Assembly (NCBI GenBank): GCA_019914945.1
Contig: CM034101.1
Location: 6,335,188-6,399,187, forward strand
Direction: 5' to 3'
Source: Typha latifolia
Taxonomy: Eukaryota > Streptophyta > Magnoliopsida > Poales > Typhaceae
Length of the DNA: 64,000 nucleotides
Shown: positions 59,471 through 64,000 of the stretch, in pieces
Layout of the letters: every line of letters begins with the position of its first letter
How positions within the stretch are numbered: the first letter of the stretch is position 1
Position numbers and translations under genes: made by a program
The notes under the pieces: generated by a model
Database searches by the model: none
Told to the model about the DNA's origin: nothing
The model's input: only the letters and a program-made list of their open reading frames with translations

Positions 59471-60676
59471 TAGACTTGATCAAACGACCCAGCTCGCTCG
59501 TGCCTGACCCGGACTTGGTTTAGACTCGGCACGGGTCAAACCTTTGCCTGCCCGACCCAGCCCTGAAGTCCACCCGTTTGGCCCGCAACTAGGCCCGCCC
59601 ATTTTGCTACAGTTGCCCGCCCGTCTACTACAGTATTTTGCCCGTTCTGCCACAATAATTTACCGTTTTGCTACAGTAAAAATATTTTGGTATTTTACCG
59701 TTTTGCATTATTTTAAGCACACCTTTAAATTTTTTTTATTTTTTTTAATTATTTTTTAAATGGAGGAACATAAATATTTTTTAAAAAAATAAGCTAATAG
59801 TAAAAAAAATTCTAAAAATAGCTAAAATATGGGTTGGGCGAGTGATTGGTGAGTCAGGCCGGCCCGGCCCGACCGGTTAGCCCGATCTCTCACGAGCCGA
59901 CGGTGTAACAAACCAACCTTAACAATAAAAAATAAAAAATTAATTAATTAATTATGGGCATGACGTGGCCGACCACAGTGTGGCCGGCCTCGTGCCCATG
60001 CAAGCTGATTTTGCAGCTTGCGTGGTGAGGCGCCACGCGCCCACTGCCGTTGCCGCAGCCAACCGGTTGCGGCCAGCTGGCCACGGCGGGCCCCAGCGCC
60101 GCTGCTACCCCTCCTCCACCGCCTTCCTTCTCTCTTTAAATCTCTCTCGGTCTCTCTCTCACTCTACTCTCTCTCCACTCTCTTTTGCACTGCTTCCTCT
60201 CCTCATTACCGACGTCAGCCCACCACCACCTCCCCTGAAGCCGCCGCCATCGGTGAGATCCCTTATTTCCCCTGAAGCCGCCGCCTCCTCTCCCTCTCTC
60301 TTTCTTGCCCCGAGCTCGGGCTCGTCGGAGCCGAGCCGCCGGCGAGAGGCCGGCCGCTGGCTGGCCAGCAGCGGCCGGTGTCCTCCCCGCCGGTCCGGGT
60401 TCGCACCTTCCTCCTATTCCTTCCCTTCTTCTCTTCTCTTCTTTTTCTTCTTCTTCTTCTTTCTTCCTTCTTCCTTTTTCTTCTTCTTCCTCAGCTGCTT
60501 CTTCTCTTCTTGTTTTTCTACAACAGTGCTGGGCGTTGCAGACGGATAGTAATGGGCTAAACTATTCTAACCCGACCCAAGTGATTGGTGGGTCGGGCTG
60601 TGAACAAATACTTAAGCCCGATTGGCCTGAAAAGCTCGACCCGAACCCGGCTCGGACCGCCCGATGATTATGTCTA
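59471..60676. mobile_element. GC-rich hAT MITE, copy 3, split by a solo LTR
   Basis: Terminal repeats TAGACTTGATCA and TGATTATGTCTA; target duplication GACATCTT (59463-59470) / GACATCTG (60677-60684), one mismatch. Subtracting the 642-bp insertion leaves about 564 bp, matching copies 1 (569) and 2 (588). The alignment to copy 2 resumes at GGGCTAAACTATTC after the insertion. Confidence 0.93.
59904..60540 (+). mobile_element. Solo LTR inserted in hAT MITE copy 3
   Basis: 637 bp, TGTAACAAACC to GGGCGTTGCA (TG...CA), with an exact 5-bp target duplication GACGG (59899-59903, 60541-60545). No internal retroelement sequence remains, so it is the product of LTR-LTR recombination. It is GC-rich with TC/TTC tracts. 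Orientation was inferred from the similar 3' end at 38598 (GGGCGTTACA). The long Pro/Ser/Leu frames in it (59965-60549 and others) are low-complexity and not considered genes. Confidence 0.92.
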
Positions 60677-60857
60677 GACATCTGCAATAAATAAAGTTTC
60701 TATTAGAATATAAAAAAAAAAATATAAATGCTATATTGATAGTCATGAAGAATATAAATAAAAAATCTAAGAAATTAGATACACAAAAACATAAACGATA
60801 CATTATTAGTCCTAACATTAGAAATAATACAAGTGATTATTTTTACCTATTAAGAAC

Positions 60858-62151
60858 TCAAAGCGTATATTTTATAATTTCAATATCATCTTCAACATTG
60901 TAATTACTATCAGAATTATCTTCGGGCCTTGTTTGGTTAATGAGTGGAGTATCGTCAGTTGTTCCTGAAACATCATCTCTAACACAAATAATATTATCTC
61001 CTAGCATTGTACCATCAAATCCATAATCAGTAACAAGCATCTCTGTATTCTCTAGTGACATATCTTTGTTTATTTCAAATAAATCTCTAGGTTTTATTCT
61101 TACAACCACATGCCAATTTTTCTATTTGAGAAGCCAATACAGAAGGTTCATAACATATATGTTGACTACTCAATAGCCTATTAAAATTTACATAGTTAAT
61201 CCAAAATCATCCATGTTTACTCTCCTATTCTTTGATCTAACATCCACCCAATCACACTTGAATTGAACAAATTTAAAATGTCCATAGTAATTAAGTTCAA
61301 TAATCTCAATCAATCTGCATTAGTATGTAACATATCCTGTAATTAGGATTTTCTCTTTTGAGCTTGAAAAGCTTGACATCCTAGCTTTAACTACAACTCC
61401 ACTATTTTTGAGTTGTTATATTTCTTTGTTGTCTTTCCGCATGAAATCTGAATCCATTGATAAGGTATATCTTATTGCTTTATTTTTTGACCTAATGCTA
61501 ACCATTTAACATCATCTCTTATAAGCTCAGGACTAGTCTTGATTAGTTGGTCAACCTATTTGAATAAAACAAAAGGAGTTAGTAAGACATTAAATTGTCG
61601 ATAATATTAATTAATAGACATACAATCTAATATTATTATACTATTACTTATGTGAATTTAAAACCAATTAGGAAACTTCTCATTATGAATCCTCTCAATT
61701 TCTTTCTTTTTGCACATGGTCTTTGTTTCTTAATGACATCGATGTGTTTCCTTCAAGTAGCTCTACATATTAGTTTTTATTCAAAACAAGAAAATTAAAA
61801 AGTATTATCAGTTTACTTACTCAAGAAATGGAGCTACTACTTCGTGATTGAATAGAAATATAATGTGCTTGTGCCTATGAAATGTGGTCCAACTTTATCA
61901 TCTCACCATTCATTCCCTAAAGGACGACCAAATTGTATAAAAAGAGATGATAAATCTTGTGAGGCAATAATGTGTCATCATTATTTCTTTGTTGTCTATT
62001 TGACCTAGTTTCTACACCTTCTGAGTGACGTGCACAATTCCTCTACGAGTTACTCCTCTTCGACTGAACTCTTTGGACAACTTCTATTGCGAATATAAGA
62101 CTTTATCCTAAACAGGTACTTAAGATAAGCCAACATAATTAGTTAGTAAGC

Positions 62152-62208
<57 letters not shown>

Positions 62209-62500
62209 AATTGTACAACAAATCTTTAAGTTGGGTACATCCAACGATAGTGTACTAGTCTAACAATTTTAGCTTCTCCGGCAAGATGTATAGGTAAATG
62301 CACCATCACATCAAAGAAAGACGAGGGGAATATCTTTTTAAATGGAGTGTGATAGCTATTTAAGATTCTAACTCATCGAAGTCCTCTGTCCAAATAACTT
62401 TTGAGCACAACTCCCTAAAGAAATTGCATAGTTCTATGAGAACCGAAGTTACATTCTTAGTCTCTAACTAATACCAAGGATTCGAGTTATATAAGAAGAA
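60858..62500 (-). pseudogene. CACTA (En/Spm, TNP2-type) transposase C-terminal pseudogene
   Basis: Going down the minus strand, a block near 62440-62240 reads FFRELCSKVIWTEDFDELES, SSFFDVMVHLPIHLAGEAKI and YRWMYP, the DUF4218 signature of CACTA transposases. 62060-61900 keeps an RNRSCPKSSVEE-type stretch. 61460-61080 reads as DUF4216: NSGVVVKA, KFVQFKCDWVDVRSK, SVLASQIE and NWHVVVRIKPRDLFEI. The last open frame ends at 60858 with an acidic tail. Stops, frameshifts and an (AT)n expansion interrupt it. The catalytic N-terminal half is absent. Confidence 0.9.
62154..62205. repeat. (AT)n microsatellite
   Basis: About 50 bp of uninterrupted TA dinucleotides within the CACTA pseudogene; likely length-variable. 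Confidence 0.9.
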
Positions 62501-62608
62501 ACTTCTGAGTTACTTGGGTTTTGTAATTGTAGTGCCTTAAGAATCGTGGTTGATCTCATTGCTCGGCTATAGCATATGAACTTTTTAATTTAAAGGAAAT
62601 AAAAATAA

Positions 62609-63016
62609 GGGATAATTCTATTTCATTCTTTGAAGTACAATCATTTTTCAAAGATAAACCTTTAAATAAGGGCCATAACATATAAACTTATAAATAAGGA
62701 CTATAGCGATCTTTCTTGGACTATTTTTAGTAAATTGCTCCTCTAAATACCATAAATGAAATCAAAGAATTAACTAAATTGCTCCTCTATTTTAAACAAA
62801 TAAAATTTTTTTTTGAGTTACACGTGACTTTCACATGTACTTTCACATGTATATAAAGGATAAATATATTATATTTTTATCACGTGATTATCACATAATA
62901 ACTTATGAATGAAAAATAATTAATAGAAATATAACTGATGGAGTGAGGTGATATATTTTTAATAATTCATGATAAAAAAAAGTGTGATAGTTCGGTGGTA
63001 AAAAAATAATTATCCT
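62609..63016. mobile_element. 408-bp Mutator-like MITE
   Basis: Ends GGGATAATTCTATTTC and, reversed, AGGATAATTATTTTT. Exact 9-bp target duplication TAAAAATAA (62600-62608, 63017-63025). Internal words (CACGTGATTATCACATAATA, atatctcac reversed) tie it to the group at 5470, 25430, 31894 and 43755. Confidence 0.88.
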
Positions 63017-63025
63017 TAAAAATAA

Positions 63026-64000
63026 AGAGGGTATCTCTTCTACTGGAATATTCTTTTTTGTTTTGTATTACATTAGGATATTCCAAGGGCCATCGTAAAG
63101 CTAATGATTTCAAGTCACCGTAAGCAGTGATATCATCTCACTATCTTGCCTCTCCAAAAGAAAGTCTTTTGGTGGCCCAGGAGGCCAGGAGCCTTTTTAT
63201 TCAAGATGCATTATTAGGTACAAGTTGCTAACCATATGACACGCACTACCTTATCAAATCAAATAAATACATCACCCCTGACATATTAAAGTCCAAAGAA
63301 GAGCACCATCACTGCGTCATCTCTAGCAAATGGTTGTTTATTTATTTCTTAACACGACAGAAGATTAGAAGAATATGATTAACTCACTTGCAAAGAAGAA
63401 GGAAGCAAAGCTCCATGAAAGAGTTTGTGGTGGGCCATTTGGAAGAAAAGGATTGGAGGAATCCCACTTAACCTTTCAATGTTAAAATTCCCCTAGAAAC
63501 AAAAGCTTCAAAAGATTTTTGTTATTCTTAGAGAGGCAGTAGGAGGTGATCTGGAAGATAATTTATTATGTCAAGCAAAGTTTAGTTTGGTGGAATCCCA
63601 CTGTCACCTTTGGGGTGGGGGGGGGGGGAATCACTGGTACATGCCACTAGTTGTCTTTTGTGGGGGGAATCACTGGTACATGCCACTAGTCTTTTGTGGG
63701 GACTGGGAATAAACTGCTACATAACATCTGCAACTTGCGTATGGGGTCTGCAGGTGGAAATTAGGGAGGATCGATGCATGAGTACTACTGCCTGCATCTT
63801 GGCTCACTGTTCAACACTTTTCTTTTTTGTAAGCTAGGACTTTTTTTTTTGTAGGACAAATAACTTATATAGAAAGAAGAGTGTACTTTCATCTATAAAA
63901 TATAAGAAGTTAAAATTGAGCCCACCAACAAATTTAGGACGTCTCCGTCAGGATGAAAAATATAATAGTATAATTTTAGTTATAAATACATAGATCAATT
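63026..64000. other. No gene seen; contains a short tandem duplication
   Basis: Only short frames without motifs. The single notable feature is the repeat at 63622-63700. Confidence 0.5.
63622..63700. repeat. ~39-bp tandem duplication next to a G-run
   Basis: GGGGAATCACTGGTACATGC plus CACTAG..TCTTTTGTG is present twice at an offset of 39 bp; the second copy lacks TGT. The first copy starts in a run of about 13 G. Confidence 0.85.

Noticed and set aside
59965..60667. 194-aa and 120-aa open frames, Pro/Ser/Leu rich
   Set aside because: They lie within a solo LTR and cross its border into the MITE; composition comes from CT-rich LTR DNA.

Overview
This is nuclear DNA from a flowering plant. 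It has one long, intron-rich housekeeping gene and many nested plant-type transposons (Ty3/gypsy and Ty1/copia retroelements, hAT, Mutator-like and CACTA DNA transposons). I could not fix the species from sequence alone. There is no bacterial or organellar gene organisation, and I saw no tRNA, rRNA or CRISPR array.

Positions 1364-23752 (minus strand) hold one complete gene for the eukaryotic translation termination GTPase eRF3 (GSPT/SUP35 family). I assembled it as 16 exons whose splice phases all agree and which encode 529 residues with no internal stop. A TATA-like motif and a telo-box lie just upstream of the start. Its introns host several insertions. Intron 10 has a Mutator-like MITE with a second foldback element inside it (3457-4427). 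Intron 9 has a complete but non-coding short LTR element with a 5-bp target duplication (6169-7907). Intron 3 (8.6 kb) has a 1.7-kb deletion derivative of a chromodomain Ty3/gypsy element, also with a 5-bp target duplication (17238-18903).

Positions 24-46 kb have no intact gene. They contain a 363-bp MITE, an AT-rich degenerate repeat field, a GC-rich hAT MITE (28125-28693), a decayed copia pol (29.6-31.4 kb), a Pack-MULE-like element carrying an LTR and unrelated coding-like sequence (31.9-34.05 kb), a head-to-head pair of LTR-like sequences followed by a tRNA-Met primer site (34.65-38.62 kb), a second hAT MITE (39605-40192), a TTCGAA-motif array, a LINE 3' end and a hAT transposase pseudogene (44.9-46.0 kb).

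Positions 46-57.7 kb are dominated by a decayed Ty3/gypsy element on the minus strand (about 47321-54601). Its 3' LTR, integrase, RNase H, reverse transcriptase, protease, gag and primer site are recognisable. It is interrupted by a hAT-like element (48404-49138) and by a related LTR (52500-53068).

Positions 57.7-64 kb hold a CACTA terminus, a third hAT MITE into which a solo LTR inserted (59904-60540), a CACTA transposase pseudogene (60.9-62.5 kb) and a Mutator-like MITE with a perfect 9-bp target duplication (62609-63016). Apart from eRF3, nothing appears able to make a functional protein. I found no convincing new biochemical system; the value is in the complete gene model and the dated nest of insertions.
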